Positions 1 through 11,002 of a stretch of 64,000 bases of DNA are shown one piece after another. The position numbers and the translations under genes were made by a program. Under the pieces are notes generated by a model. It was not told the DNA's origin, made no database searches, and saw only the letters and a program-made list of their open reading frames with translations. Source of the stretch: Gambelia wislizenii (Eukaryota; Chordata; Lepidosauria; Squamata; Crotaphytidae); contig JAUMIR010000001.1 of NCBI GenBank assembly GCA_030847615.1, positions 441,680,687 to 441,744,686 of the forward strand. The letters run 5' to 3'. Each line of letters opens with the position of its first letter. The first letter of the stretch is position 1.

Positions 1-534
1 TGCCTTGGTCAGACCTCACTTAGAATACTGCGTCCAGTTCTGGGCGCCACAATTCAAAAAGGATATTGACAAATTGGAGCGTGTCCAGAGAAGGGCAACT
101 AAAATGGTGAAAGGTCTGGAAACGATGCCTTATGAGGAGAGACTTAGGGAGCTGGGTATGTTTAGCCTGGAAAAAAGATGGTTTAGAGGCGATATGATAG
201 CCCTGTTTAAGTATTTGAAGGGATGTCATGCTGAGGATGGAGCAGGCTTGTTTTCTGCTGCTCCAGAGACTGGAACACGGAGCAATGGGTGCAAGCTCCA
301 GGAACAGAGATTCCACCTCAACATGAGGAGGAACTTTTTGACAGTAAGAGCTGTTCGGCAGTGGAACACACTCCCTCGGAGCGTGGTGGGGTCTCCTTCC
401 TTGGAGGTCTTTAAACAGAGGCTGGATGGCCATCTGTCGGGGATGCTTTGATTGTGATTTCCTGCGTGGCAGGGGGGTTGGACTGGATGGCCCTCGTGGT
501 CTCTTCCAACTCTGCAATTCTATGATTCTATGAT
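1..534 (+). mobile_element. CR1 LINE, 3' end (enters from left edge)
   Basis: This is the 3' part of a CR1 non-LTR retrotransposon running in from the window edge. It contains the last part of the reverse-transcriptase ORF, a short 3' UTR with the typical wording around 'ggccctcgtggtctcttcc', and the CR1 terminal repeat, seen as two TCTATGA-type units near 520-533. CR1 copies are typically truncated at the 5' side; here the true 5' end lies outside the window. It closely resembles the copies at 1504, 29612, 40290 and 10558. Confidence 0.93.
5..451 (+). CDS. CR1 reverse transcriptase, C-terminal remnant (partial)
   Basis: An open frame of 148 residues is the C-terminal end of CR1 ORF2, which copies CR1 RNA at a nicked genomic target. 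The palm-domain catalytic motif lies upstream, outside the window. Visible family wording: [14 protein letters not shown] at the start, then [46 protein letters not shown] and a final [11 protein letters not shown] before the stop. The first ATG is arbitrary, because the reading frame continues from upstream. No stop or frameshift is visible, which suggests a fairly young copy. It cannot be active as seen here, and no host function is implied. Confidence 0.85.
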   Translation: MVRPHLEYCVQFWAPQFKKDIDKLERVQRRATKMVKGLETMPYEERLRELGMFSLEKRWFRGDMIALFKYLKGCHAEDGAGLFSAAPETGTRSNGCKLQEQRFHLNMRRNFLTVRAVRQWNTLPRSVVGSPSLEVFKQRLDGHLSGML

Positions 535-913
535 ACTTTAAGCACTTCCTTCACCTGTATCTGCCTACCTGTAATTTGAGGTTATTTGCTGAAGTCCTGC
601 TCACACACCTGTACCTGACAAAAACTAGACTAGGAGGCACAGAGAGACAGTTTTTTTTAGGCAGTAGTCCCACACCCATGATACTCACTACTAATGGAGG
701 TTGACCAGGGCCTGTCTTTGTATGTCTTTAGAAGATCCCTAGATAGGTAGTTTTGTCTCAGACTGGGTTTTACTGGACTGACATTATTTTAGGCTGTTAT
801 GACATTTCAATTTTTGCATTAGGCTGGCTGTATTAGTCTTACTATTGGTTTTTCATCTCTCTCTTAAGCCTGATTCAGGGGGATGGGTTGCCCTTAAAGG
901 TGGTCTGTCCACA
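535..913. other. No recognised feature
   Basis: AT-rich non-coding DNA with no convincing ORF or repeat that I recognise. Confidence 0.5.
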
Positions 914-957
914 CTAAAATAAAATAAAATAAAATAAAATAAAATAAAATAAAATAA
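914..957. repeat. (TAAAA)n microsatellite
   Basis: About eight units of the pentanucleotide TAAAA, nearly perfect, ending in AATAATAA. Confidence 0.95.
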
Positions 958-1503
958 TAAGGTTACATATTTAATGAAGGGGAAATAAAATAAAAACATA
1001 AAATAGGTTTTATAGATTATATGTGAATGGGGAATAGAAGAGAAGCAAGGCCAACATCAGCTCTGCAGAGAGGCCATTTCCACCAGACTCCTCCTTCCAT
1101 TAACGTCACCTGCAGCTGTTCTATTAAACTGCAGCAGAGGAAGAGAAAGATCACTGTACCAGCTCTACTGAGAACCCAGTGACTTCTCTTCCTTTGCTGT
1201 TTCTATTTCAGTGGGTTCATGATAAGAACTTTATAACTAAAGACTAAAGTCTGAGGCTGTTATCTTCCTCCTCACCCAAACTTTCCCCCCTCGTGACCTT
1301 TGTGTCTATAGGGACTGGTGGGCATGGATGACAAGTGGTCGGTGGAGCCAAGGGATTGTGATAGGAGGAGCAAAGGCAGCAGATCCTGCCTATGAACCAA
1401 AACTGGTTGCGGGAAGGGATGGGAGATACACACCTCTACACTCAAAAGCAGTCATTTCAATCCACAGTAGTAAACCATTGTAAAGGAAAGGGGAGATTGC
1501 AGG
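958..1503. other. No recognised feature
   Basis: Unique-looking non-coding sequence between the pentanucleotide array and a reversed CR1 end. No exon-like signal is seen. Confidence 0.5.
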
Positions 1504-1672
1504 AATCATAGAATTGCAGAGTTGGAAGAGACCACGAGGGCCATCCAGTCCAACCCCCTGGCAGGAAATCATGATCAAAGCATCCCCGACAGATGGCCAT
1601 CCAGCCTCTGTTTAAAGACCTCCAAGGAAGGAGACCCACCATGCTCTGAGGGAGTGTGTTCCACTGCCAGGA
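1504..1672 (-). mobile_element. CR1 LINE, 3' end
   Basis: Reverse-strand CR1 terminus. It begins with the terminal GAATCATAGAATTG repeat, then the 3' UTR and the last codons of ORF2 (the text from 'agcatccccgacagatgg' to 'gtgttccactgcc'). It is truncated after about 170 bp, as is usual for CR1. Confidence 0.92.
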
Positions 1673-2107
1673 AATGACTTTAGAATTATCAGTGCGATGA
1701 GAGAGGCAGGAACCCACAAAGCAACACAAAAACACTACTTTGGGGAGAATTTATTTTATGTTTCAGTACCAGGCTCCACTGGAAAGGCAAATGGAGGTAA
1801 AGTAACTTTCAGATTGTGTCTACAAAGCAGACCGTGATGGTAGTGGTGGATACTCACTTTTTGCTCATTTGCTTGGAAGATGAGCTCTCATTGCCTCTGA
1901 ATCCTCCTGACTGCTAAGAATGTTCTGTGCTTTCAAGCAGTAGTCAGTTCAGAATGGTGGAGGACAAAGCTGATAGTGTTCTGCAAGAGCAAGCCATGCC
2001 ATGATGCTTTGCCCATTAAAGGGTCTCTTTGATGGGTTGATGGACAGTGTGGGTAGTACTCCATTGTCTCCTAACCGAGAGCCACAATTGCACTTTTCTG
2101 TTCTTTA
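1673..2107. other. No recognised feature
   Basis: Non-coding DNA with no repeat or ORF that I can support. Confidence 0.45.
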
Positions 2108-2240
2108 GCTCAGAGGTGAGGATCATGAGGCCCACCAGTTGTTGTTGAACTTTAACGCCCAGCAATCCTTACTAGCAGCTATGCTGGCTAAGTCTGATGG
2201 TTGTTGTACTCTAAAAACATCTGGAGGGCTGCATGAATCT
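2108..2240. mobile_element. Palindromic hAT-like MITE remnant
   Basis: The left part has 'ttgttgttgaactttaacgc' and the right part 'gttgttgtactctaaaaaca' followed by 'tctggagggc'. The two halves are diverged inverted copies around a 'gctatgctggct' centre. This matches the general form of short squamate MITEs carrying ACTACAACTCCCA-like arms. The copy is old and its target duplication is not readable. Confidence 0.5.
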
Positions 2241-4303
2241 CACTCTTACTTTTTCTCTGAAAGTTGCTCAAGAAGCCAATTTTTGCTGACTGGGGCTAAG
2301 AAGTGTTTTTAAAAATGAATAAGAGGAAAGCTTTTAGATTGTTAAACAAGCCACTAGCAGTAAATAACAATGTTGCAAAGGATACAATATAGAACACATT
2401 CCTTTCCTTGGGAATTTTGGATCTGTTCTTTCTGTAGTAAATCAGTTTTATAGTTTTAATAGCAATCTTAAACTACATGCCAATTAGGAGTTGTAGTCTA
2501 GATCTGTGAACTGAGTTCTTTGAAATGAACCTGTTAGGCTAATAAAATTAGGTGTAACTTGTTAATGAACTAGGCAATTAATTGCCAGTACTTGTTATAA
2601 GAAAGTTTATGCATGAACCAAAAATAAAATAAATCAGCTGGAGCAAGTGGCAAAGTAGAAATAGGTAGCATGAGTAGTGTTAATTTAACTAAAGACAGAA
2701 CAAACTTCTAAAACACATTCTATTTAGATTAAGCATAAACTGAATTTGCAAAGTAACATTGAAAAAATAGACAAACTTTTAAAAATTTATGTTTACACTA
2801 TGTGAGAATTGTGACATTTTTTATCTTAATCTTATATTTCTAAAGCAAGAGAACTGATGAGAATCCAACACTGAGAAGGTTTTTCTTACACCACCACCAC
2901 CACCACCAATCCCCAGTTGCCAACAACACTCCATCTTGTTAGTCCAAAATGCCAACATCTCCATCACATGGCTGCTTTCCCCTGAAGAACAATGTGTATG
3001 GCTGCAGGATCCTTAAGGTTAAGGTTAATTCCTTATTGGATTACCGTAGTTTCCCAATCAGCCTGAAATACCTTGAAGTTTCAAGAGTAACACTCCAGGG
3101 ACCAAGGGAAAAGGAGCCATTGTGAGATGCAGAAAGGCACTGATGCATTGAGGCATGTTTAACAGCAGCCTTGCACATGGCATCAAACCAGCATGGGAGA
3201 CATAAGAGGGGGAGTTGTTACAAAACATTCCTTGAGAAGCAACTCCACACTCCATTAGGCATGCAGAAGGGCTAGATTGGACCATTACAGATAGAGATCG
3301 ACATTTAATCTCCAATTAAGGCTTTAGGATGCAGTCCTATGTTCACTTATCTAAGGAGTCAACCTTGTTGAATTCCTCTGGGGTTAATTCTAAGCCAACA
3401 TGCCCACCATCTGTTGAAAGCTCTAAAATCAGACCCTTCAATGAACCCAAACCACTGCCAGTGACAGCCTGGCAGGGCAGAGAAGAGGGATGAACATCAA
3501 TTTCACTTTTCTCCCTTCTGGGCCATTCAACCAATCAACCACTCTTTATTATTTACTATCAGAGGGAACTGATTTATACTTGTTCCAAGTTTGGTGTCTG
3601 TCAACATTTAGTCTGGAGGCATGTCTGGGGCACAGGAGAGCTGTAGATACTGTGCTTCTCACAGCATGCTTCTCTTGATATGCCTCCTTTCTCCTAACAC
3701 TGGAGTTCTGACACTGGGGGGAAGAATCAACCTCAGAGCTCTTCAAGATGACCAGTGTGGGGTACCTGAGGTCAGACTTCTCTCTATGCACATTGAGGGA
3801 AACCCAGGAAATCCTATGACACCCCACTTCCAGGTACCACAGGATTGCATTGTTAATTAATTAAATCTTGTTGACATATTTCTTGCATTTCTGACAGCAC
3901 AGAAACTGCTTGTTTGGTCACTCTTCCTGACTTTCTCTTGATATTGTTCTTTAACCCCATCAGGCCATTCCCCATCAACCACAGCATAATGAACATGTTA
4001 GAACCCAAAGCCCTGGGAGCAAAAAGTGGAAGCACTGAGGTCACCCTTATATGTGGTTGGACTTTCTGTGTCTGCCTGGCTTTCGCTATTTATTAGTGTT
4101 CTAAAGAAGAATCTAGCCAAGATAAGGGTGCTAGCTAGATAGCTAAAATACAGTATTGCCTTTTGAGTATCTTCCCATTTATGTCTTAGCCATCGATCCC
4201 TTGATATAACCATGTGTGCTTGAAATTTCAGTGGCTCCAGACCACAGGCTTAGTAAGTTATTGACTGATTTATATTTATTGAATTTCTATAATGTCCTTA
4301 CAA
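2241..4303. other. Mostly unique DNA; old decayed repeat near 3330-3400
   Basis: No exon or intact element is seen. Around 3330-3400 the text 'gcagtcctatgttcactt' resembles a very old interspersed repeat common in squamates, but it is too decayed to bound. Short ORFs here lack family motifs. Confidence 0.4.
2889..2908. repeat. (CCA)n microsatellite
   Basis: A short run of about seven CAC/CCA units. Confidence 0.85.
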
Positions 4304-4552
4304 GACTCAGTGTGGTGTAGTGGTTTGAGTGTTGCACTACGCCTCTGAAGACCAGGGTTCAAATCCTGCTCAGTCATTGAAACCCACTGAGTGGCCTTGG
4401 GCAAGTCACACTTTTTCATCCTCAGAGGAAGGCAAAGGCAACCCCCCCCCCTCTGACCAAATCTTGCCAAGAAAACCCTGTGATAGGTTCACCTTAGGGT
4501 CACCATACGTCAGAAATGACTTGAAGGCATGCAACAACAACAACAACAACAT
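4304..4552 (+). mobile_element. Sauria-type tRNA-derived SINE
   Basis: The tRNA-like head reads 'gtgtggtgtagtggtttgag' and includes a B-box-like 'gttcaaatcc' near 4350. The body contains 'ggccttgggcaagtcaca' and 'cttgccaagaaaaccctg'. The 3' region 'gtcagaaatgacttgaagg' is followed by a (CAA)n tail at about 4531-4552. This architecture, a tRNA head with a BovB-LINE-like tail, is that of Sauria SINEs. It is nearly full length and one of the better-preserved copies in the window. Confidence 0.88.
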
Positions 4553-4567
4553 TTGTATCACACATTC

Positions 4568-4762
4568 CTCTAATGAGTTCAGAGTGGAGTATTTGCCCCT
4601 CTCCTCAATGTGTTCTGACAACAACCCTATGAGGTAGATCAGGCGGAAGAGAGAGGGACTGACCCAAAGTCACTAAGTGAGTTTCATGGCTCAGTGGGAC
4701 TAGAACCCAAATGTTCCAATCCCTGTCCAGCACTCAAACCACTACACCACCCTGGCTCTGAC
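4568..4762 (-). mobile_element. MIR-like / tRNA-derived SINE
   Basis: On the reverse strand the head is tRNA-like ('agggtggtgtagtggtttga') and the body reads as an old tRNA-derived SINE, with 'acaaccctatgaggtagat' and 'gacccaaagtcac' on the plus strand. It lies immediately after the Sauria SINE, so two tRNA-derived SINEs sit tail to tail. Confidence 0.65.
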
Positions 4763-5995
4763 TTACGGTAGTATAAGGCAGCTTCCTAGGTTCCTATTAT
4801 AAAAATGCATCAAGATCACAAAACCATGGTTAACTATTGCTAATATTTATTTAGATTGCAAATACACAAGTGATTGGGATCTTGCTATTTTATATTATGC
4901 TTTTCTTAGATCTTGGGAAAGAAAGGTCTAGAAATATATTTTTAAAATTATATTATCAATTTTCCTAAAAGCATAACCCTAGGAATACTCCAGGGCTATA
5001 TACTCTTAGTGATTCATGTGGTACCATTCAGATATAACCAGGCAGTAACTTAATCTATCAAATTTAGCATGACCAGAGGTTTTTGTTCAGGATTCAGATA
5101 TTTGCTAAATATCCATATTGCATTTTTCATTACTTTTGCTAAGAGTCTATTAGGATTCAGTTATTACAAAATGAACACTGATAACTTATTCCACCATCTG
5201 GAACAGTATTTGCAGGCTGTTTATATTACTTACCAAGTATAATTAGTAAATTGAGAGTATAATTCTGCAGTTTATTTGAAGGGTAAATCTTTCAAATCAC
5301 ATAAACTGTTGAAAATATGAACATTAGAACTCAAAACAAATGCCTAATTATTTTAAGCCAGAGGTATAAATTCTGCCAATACAGGGATTTATACTTCAAC
5401 TATTGTAATACTGCAATAATATTTTAAGTATGAGCCTAAAAGAGAACATAGGAGAGCAGTACAGAAACAGGAAATGATCTCCTTTCTAGCAGATCTTTCA
5501 ATAATTTCACCTCCTAATTGATTTCTGCTGCACTTCTTTACTTCTGAAATGCTGTTTTATACTTATTTTGTTAGTGTCTTTAAACTGCATACAGCTAAAC
5601 TGAAATTTAACTGAAATTCAGCATTTACTTGAATTAGAATGTACTTGTTTTCATGTTTTATATGTGCAAGTGCACCATCTCCTAAATACAAAGATTTTTT
5701 AAGTTAGAAGACTAAGAATGGTTTAAGCAGGGGAAAGGATGTAGTTGCTTCATAGTTATTTGAGACATGCAATATGTCATTCACTCAGAACAAATGTTTA
5801 CATAATTATCTTCTTACTGATTCAAGCACTCAGGAACAGCATGTCATAAGTACTTCTTTTATCAGATTTAAGATGGGGTGTGTCACATATTTAAATCTTC
5901 TGTAATGTCAAGAATTCAGTGAAGAAGCATTAAAACATAAAAACCTACAGTTTGAAAAGGTTCATTCCACCTGTGTTCTGACTATATCACTTCAG
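4763..5995. other. No recognised feature
   Basis: Strongly AT-rich unique-looking sequence. No ORF with family motifs and no repeat that I recognise. Confidence 0.45.
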
Positions 5996-6345
5996 ATTGC
6001 ATGTGGAAGCTTACAGGAGGGGGAGATGAGTACAAGACCTGGCCACAAACCTAGATGCCAACTCTGTCCACACATCTACTTGAGAAATGTCATCACAGGA
6101 CCTAATCACATCACCCACAATATTAGAGGTAATTTGACTTGTACGTCCTCTAATGTAATATATGCCATCCTTTGCCAACAATGCCCTTCAGCACTCTACA
6201 CTGAGTAAGCAGATCAGTCTCTGCATGAGAGGATAAATGGACATAAATTAGACATTAGAAATGGGCATACAGAAAAACAGTTACAGAATATTTCAGTCTT
6301 CCTGGGCACTCCATTTCCATCTCTGACGTCAGGACAGCTGTCCTT
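5996..6345 (+). pseudogene. Penelope-like element GIY-YIG endonuclease fragment
   Basis: This is a 5'-truncated piece of a Penelope-like retroelement ORF. In these elements the C-terminal GIY-YIG nuclease nicks target DNA. The open part (6026-6208) holds the cysteine motif PRCQLCPH just before the nuclease, then NIRGNLTCTSSNVIYAILC and QQCPSALYTE. A TAA stop follows where the family has the Gly-Glu-Thr-Gly stretch. The same frame then continues with SLHERINGHKLDIRNGHTEK to about 6300. The reverse-transcriptase part is missing. It is a dead fragment; family assignment rests on the CTSSNVIY..C..CP wording. Confidence 0.82.
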
Positions 6346-6489
6346 GAACAACAACAATAACAACAGATACAAAGGAAGATGGTGGCGTGCCTCTGCCAAC
6401 TCCTGCTGGGGAGTAAGGCCTCCCTCTGCCTTAACCCCCAGCTCCTCAGAGACCATCATCATCAGGAGCTGCAGATTCCTGGCAATCTG

Positions 6490-8379
6490 CCTCGTCCTCT
6501 CTGTCTGAATGACTCCAGTGGGTGAGACATGACAGGATCAGCCATTTTAGATTGGATCTTAACCTACAGTGGTAACCTGGTTAATGGGGTGGAAGTGGTG
6601 AAATCCTTAGGTGGGAGTGACCATATTCTCTTGGAGTTTGTTATACAGCAGAAAGGAAAAGCTCAAGTGTAGTCAGATGTGAATTCTAAACTTTAAGAAA
6701 GCTGATTTCAGTAAACCTAGGGAAATACTCGGTGTGATCCCATGGTCAGGAATACTAAAGAGAAGGGAGTTCATAATGGATAGGTGTTTATTAAAAGTGA
6801 GATATTGAAGGGAACATTTAAAACAGCTCCAGTGAGGAGAGAAAATGAGAAGTGTCCAATAAAATCAGGATGGATATCTAAAGAACTGTGAAAAGGGGGA
6901 AATCACCAAAGAGGACTTCAAATGAATAGCTAGTACATGTAGTGGGAAAGTCATAAAAGCTAGAATGAGCACAGAATGAGCTCAGACTTGCTAGAGAGGT
7001 TAAAAACAATAAAAAGGGCTTTTCTGGTTATGCCCATAGCAAAAGGAAGAACAAGGAAGTGGTAGGGCCACTGCATGGAGAAGGTGGCAGACAGAGAAAA
7101 GGCAGAATTACTCAACACTCTCTTTGCCTCTGTCTTGTCTCCAAACGAAAACAGTGTTTAACTTGGGGAAAATGGAGCAGATGATGCAATACAGGAAATG
7201 AAGCACAGGATGAGTAAAGAAATAGTACAGGAATACCTGGCTACTTCTAAATGAATTCAAGTCTCCAGGGCTGGATGAACTACATCCAAGGGTATTAAGA
7301 GAACTGGGCAAAGTAATCTCAGAACCACTGGTAATGATCTTTGAGAATTCCTGGAGAACAGGAGAAGACCCAGCAGAGTGGAGTAGGGTAAATGTTGTCT
7401 CCATCTTTAAAATGGGGGGTGGGGAGAAGACCTAAATAATTATCACCCAGTCAGCCTGACATCAATGCCAGGAAAGATACTAGATCAGATCATTAAACAG
7501 ACAGTCTGTAGGCACTTAGAAAGGAATGCCATAATCACTAAAAGTCAACATGGGTTTCTCAAAAAGAAGTCATACCAGACTAATTTTATCTCTTTTTAAA
7601 AATAGAGTAATAGGCATGGTAGATGAAGGGATATACCATATCTTGATTTCTGTAAGGCCTTTGACAAGGTACCCCATGGTATTCTAGTAAACAAGCTGGT
7701 AAAATGTAGGCTAGACAATGCTACAGTTAGGTGGATTTGTAATTGGTTGACAAACCAAACCTAAAGGGTGCTTATCAATGGCTTATTTTCATCCTGGAGA
7801 GAAATGATTAGTTGGGTGCCACAGGGTTCTGTCCTGGGCCCAGTGCTATCCTACATCTTTATCAATGACTTGGATGAGGGAATAAAAGGCATGCTTATCA
7901 AATTTGCAGATGACACCAAATTCGGAGGGGCAGTATACCCCAGGGGACAGGATCAGAATTCAAAATGACTTTAACAGATTAGAAAGCTGGGCCAAAACCA
8001 ACCAAATACATTTCAACAGGAAGAAATGTAAGTTACTACATTTAGGCAGAAATATGAAATGCACAAAGATAGCATGGTGACAACAATACATGTGAAAGGG
8101 ATCTAGAAGTATTAGCAGACCACAAACAAAACACGAATCAAGAGTGAGATGCAGCAGATAGAAAAGCCAATGTGATTTTAGGCTACATCAATAGGAGTAT
8201 AATGTCTAGATCGAAGGATGTAATAATATCACTCTATTCTGCTTTGGTCAGACCTCATCTGGAACACTGTGTCAAGTTTTGGGCGCAACAATTAATTCAA
8301 GAGGAATAATGATAAGCTGGAATGTGTCCAGAGGAGGGCAAACAAAATGTTAAAAGGTTGGGAAACGATGCACTATGAG
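6490..8379 (+). pseudogene. CR1 reverse transcriptase, left half of split copy
   Basis: An old CR1 ORF2 with many stops and frameshifts. Recognisable blocks in order: SGNLVNGVEVVKSLGGSDH (endonuclease end, ~6565-6630), SPGLDELHPRVLRELGKVIS (~7260), YHPVSLTSMPGK near 7440, QHGFLKKKSYQT near 7540, then [20 protein letters not shown] and [10 protein letters not shown] (7810-7935). FADD is the RT active site (about 7902-7913). The longest clean frame is only 66 codons. The copy stops abruptly at 8379 at the sequence ACTATGAG, where a hAT element is inserted, and resumes at 10558. It must therefore be older than that hAT. Confidence 0.9.
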
Positions 8380-8762
8380 CAGGGGTGGTTTAACCAGTCT
8401 GCCAAATCAGTGTTGGCGGCGGGCCCCAAGGTCAAGTGGGCCCCCCTGCTGACCTCCTTATCTGACAAAGGAGACAGCCAGGAAACAGCCGGGAGGAGCC
8501 GCTGCTTTGTAGCCCCCTCCTACCCTCCTCCTCCTCCTCCAAAGACTTCCTGCTAGCTTTTTAAAACAAACAAACAAACAAAAAACCAGCATCTCCCAAA
8601 CTAGAAAGAGAAAGAGAAAGAAGCAGCAGCCCTCCGTGACAGAAGCTGGAGGGAATTTGCTGCTGCAAAAGGAAGCCAGTCAGGCATGTTGGAGAGGGCT
8701 GAGTGTGTGTGTATGAGAGAGGGGGGGGGAATTTGAGGGTTGTCTCTTTCCCTCAGAAAGGG

Positions 8763-8828
8763 TTTCTTTCTTTCTTCCTTCCTTCCTTCCTTCCTTCCTT
8801 CCTTCCTTCCTTCCCTTTCCTTCCTTCC
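8763..8828. repeat. (TTCC)n microsatellite
   Basis: About 66 bp of TTTC/TTCC units inside the hAT insertion, with a pure TTCC core. A short (CAAA)n run lies upstream at about 8561-8585. Confidence 0.95.
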
Positions 8829-8965
8829 ACATAAATCCCCTCCAGTCCATCCTTCCTACTGCTCTTAACATGTCCTGGTTCCTCTCCCCTCCCTTTCCCC
8901 CTTGTTCTTCTTCAGCTTCCTCCCCTTGCTACCAACTGAGTTCAGCCTGCAAAAGAAATTTGTGT

Positions 8966-9184
8966 GTTTGCCTATGTGCCTTCAAGTCATTTCTGACTAA
9001 GGCGAACCTACCATGGGTTTTCTAGGCAAGGTTTGTTCAAAGAGGGTGTGCCTTTGCCTTCCTTTGAGGCTGAGAGAGTGTGACTTGTCCAAGGTCAGGC
9101 AGTGGGTATTCATGGCTGAGTAAGGATTCAGACTCTGGTCTCCATAGTCATAGTGCAATGCTAAACTTCTACAACACTCTAGCT
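8966..9184 (-). mobile_element. Sauria-type SINE
   Basis: Reverse-strand copy. The plus strand reads 'tgccttcaagtcatttctga', 'gggttttctaggcaaggttt' and 'gacttgtccaaggtcaggca' and ends at the tRNA-like head complement near 9180. It lies within the hAT insertion, so it landed after the hAT or travelled with it. It is diverged from the 4304 copy. Confidence 0.83.
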
Positions 9185-9304
9185 CTTTTAACAGAAGAAT
9201 ATAAAATTAAAATTTGGAGTAATATTACTTGGAACAATGGTTTTATTGTTGTCACTAAAACACCAGTATCCCATTAGTGTTATGTGAAAGACATTGGCCT
9301 AGAG

Positions 9305-9675
9305 CAGTGGTTCTTTAACCTTTTTTTTTTTTTACCAGGGACCCCCTTTAAATATCTTTTGTTGCCCCAAGATTTAACTCAAGATTCAAAACCCTAATAA
9401 TAATAGCTAATAATATTTTTTTAAATAATAATAGCTAACAACAACAATAAAATTACACCATCCATTAAACTTTCCCTCAGAGGCACTCTTGCTGCTTCCT
9501 GCAAGTTTGTGGCTGGAGTGGATTGAATGGCAATGTGCAGGCCAAGCCAGCCAGCCTTTGCCTTGGTTCCTGTCACGTGGCTGCTCCACTACAGGGAGGA
9601 GGTTGAGCCAAGCAGCCTTCAAGCCTTTGTGGACCCCCTGTGAGGACATTGCAGACCCCAAGTTAAGAACCACTG
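9305..9675. mobile_element. hAT (Charlie/MER5-like) non-autonomous element
   Basis: The termini are CAGTGGTTCTTTAACC on the left and GGTTAAGAACCACTG on the right, an inverted repeat of 15-16 bp typical of Charlie-type hAT elements. Flanks are GCCTAGAG and GGCTAGGG, an 8-bp target duplication with six matches. The interior has AT-rich 'aataataatagctaa' repeats and no transposase frame. It is nested inside the larger hAT. Confidence 0.82.
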
Positions 9676-9789
9676 GGCTAGGGAATGCTGGAAAAGGACC
9701 AATGCAACCACACCTTGAGAAGGGTGCTGGCAGGGGGATTCTGGGAGGTATAATCCAAGAGTAACTTTCCCAGGCTCTGAATGCAGCCT

Positions 9790-10193
9790 AGAATCATAGA
9801 ATCATAGGGCTGGAAGGGATCCCAACAGCCACCCCATCTGATCGGTTTCTGCCCTCCAGGAACACACAATCCAAGCATTCCTGGCAGATGGCCATCCAAC
9901 CTATGTTTAAAAAAAGCCAAAGAAGGAGACTCCACCACACTCCCAGGCAGTGTATTCCACTTCCGAACAGCTCATACTGTCAGGAGGTTCTTCCTAATAT
10001 TCAGGTGGAATCTCTTTTCCTGTAGTTTGAACCCATAGCTCCATGTCCTAGTCTCTGGAGCAGCAGAAAACAAGCTTGCTCCTTCCTCAGTATGACATCC
10101 CTTCAAATATTTAAACATGGCTATCACGTCACCTCTCCACCTTCTCTTCTCCAGGCTAAGCATACCCAGCTCCCTAAGCCGTTCCTCATATGT
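9790..10193 (-). mobile_element. CR1 LINE, 3' end
   Basis: Reverse-strand CR1. Two GAATCATA terminal units are followed by the 3' UTR and about 100 codons of decayed ORF2 C-terminus, including MLSLEKRRWRGDVIAMFKYL and [12 protein letters not shown] on the minus strand. It is nested in the hAT insertion and 5'-truncated just before the Tigger-like MITE. Confidence 0.92.
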
Positions 10194-10206
10194 ATATTAT
10201 TTAATA

Positions 10207-10442
10207 CAGTAGGCCCCTCTTATCCACTGGGGATTGGTTTGGGGTGTGTGTGGATTCTGAAAACCATGAATAATAGTGAACGCCATTGAAAATAATGGGA
10301 CTTCTGGTTTCAAATACCATAGAGTTGCCTTGGAGGGCCTGGAAAACGGCTAGGGAGGACACATTTTCTAGGAAGACTCTATGGTAGGTGTGCTGTTTTG
10401 TGTCTCATGGATAGTGAATCCATGGATACGGGGGTCCTACTG
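10207..10442. mobile_element. Tigger/pogo-like MITE
   Basis: Flanked by TA on both sides. The left end is CAGTAGGCCCCTCTTATCC; the right end is the complement of CAGTAGGACCCCCGTATCC. The inside is non-coding ('aataatgggacttctgg'). The termini belong to the CAGT(T/A)G-CCCTCCGTATCC family, copies of which recur at 17037, 25223 and 45342. Confidence 0.85.
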
Positions 10443-10557
10443 TAATCTGAGCATCCTGTATGGTGAATAGGTTAGGTTATATTGACCTGAGATAAACATA
10501 TGGGGGCCCCAAAATAAAGCATTGCAGGGGCCCCCAAAATTCCTTAAACTGGCCATG

Positions 10558-10952
10558 ACTATGAGGAGTGGCCTAAGGAGCTGGGTATGTTTACCCTGGA
10601 GAAGAGAAGATTAAGAGGTGACACAGTAGCCGTGTTTAAATATTTGAAAGGATGTTATATTGAACAGGGAGCAAGCTTGTTTTCTGCTGCTCTAGAGGCT
10701 AGGACACGAAGCAATGGACTCAAATGAAAGGAAAAGAGATTCCACCTAAACATTAGGAAGAATTTCCTGATGGTAAGAGCTGTTCGGCAGTGGAATGCAC
10801 TGCCTCAGAATATGGTGTAGTCTCCTTCTTTGGAGGTTTTTAAACAGAGGCTGGATGTCCATCTGTTGGGAGTGCTTTGATTGTGTATTCATGCATGGGA
10901 GGGGGTCAGTTGGATAGCCCTTGTGGTCTCTTCCAATTCTATGATTCTATAT
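10558..10952 (+). mobile_element. CR1 LINE, right half of split copy
   Basis: Continuation of the CR1 that stops at 8379. It starts with the second copy of ACTATGAG and reads on as the C-terminal coding region (ELGMFTLEKRRLRGDTVAV, LFSAALEARTRSNG), the 3' UTR and the ATTCTATG-type terminal repeat at 10936-10950. Stops such as the one after SNGLK show it is dead. Fragments of this sequence class at 1-534 and 40290 confirm the order of blocks. Confidence 0.92.
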
Positions 10953-11002
10953 AGCCCAACTCACTTGGAGGTCACTATGATAGGGAATGCTGGTCCTGTA
11001 GA

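Larger units (their letters stand above)
8380..10557. mobile_element. hAT-family DNA transposon, non-autonomous, inserted into CR1
   Basis: The element starts CAGGGGTGGTTTAACCAG and ends with the reverse complement of CATGGCCAGTTTAAGGAAT, so the termini are imperfect inverted repeats of hAT type. It is flanked by a perfect 8-bp target duplication, ACTATGAG, at 8372-8379 and 10558-10565; removing it restores the CR1 reading. Subterminal GGGCCCC blocks occur at both ends (about 8420 and 10503-10535). No transposase ORF is seen. The inside carries a (TTCC)n array, a Sauria SINE, another hAT, a reversed CR1 and a Tigger-like MITE, which account for much of its 2.18 kb. Confidence 0.88.

Noticed and set aside
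4304..4380. A tRNA gene
   Set aside because: The B-box-like motif belongs to the SINE head; no cloverleaf with a proper acceptor stem can be drawn.
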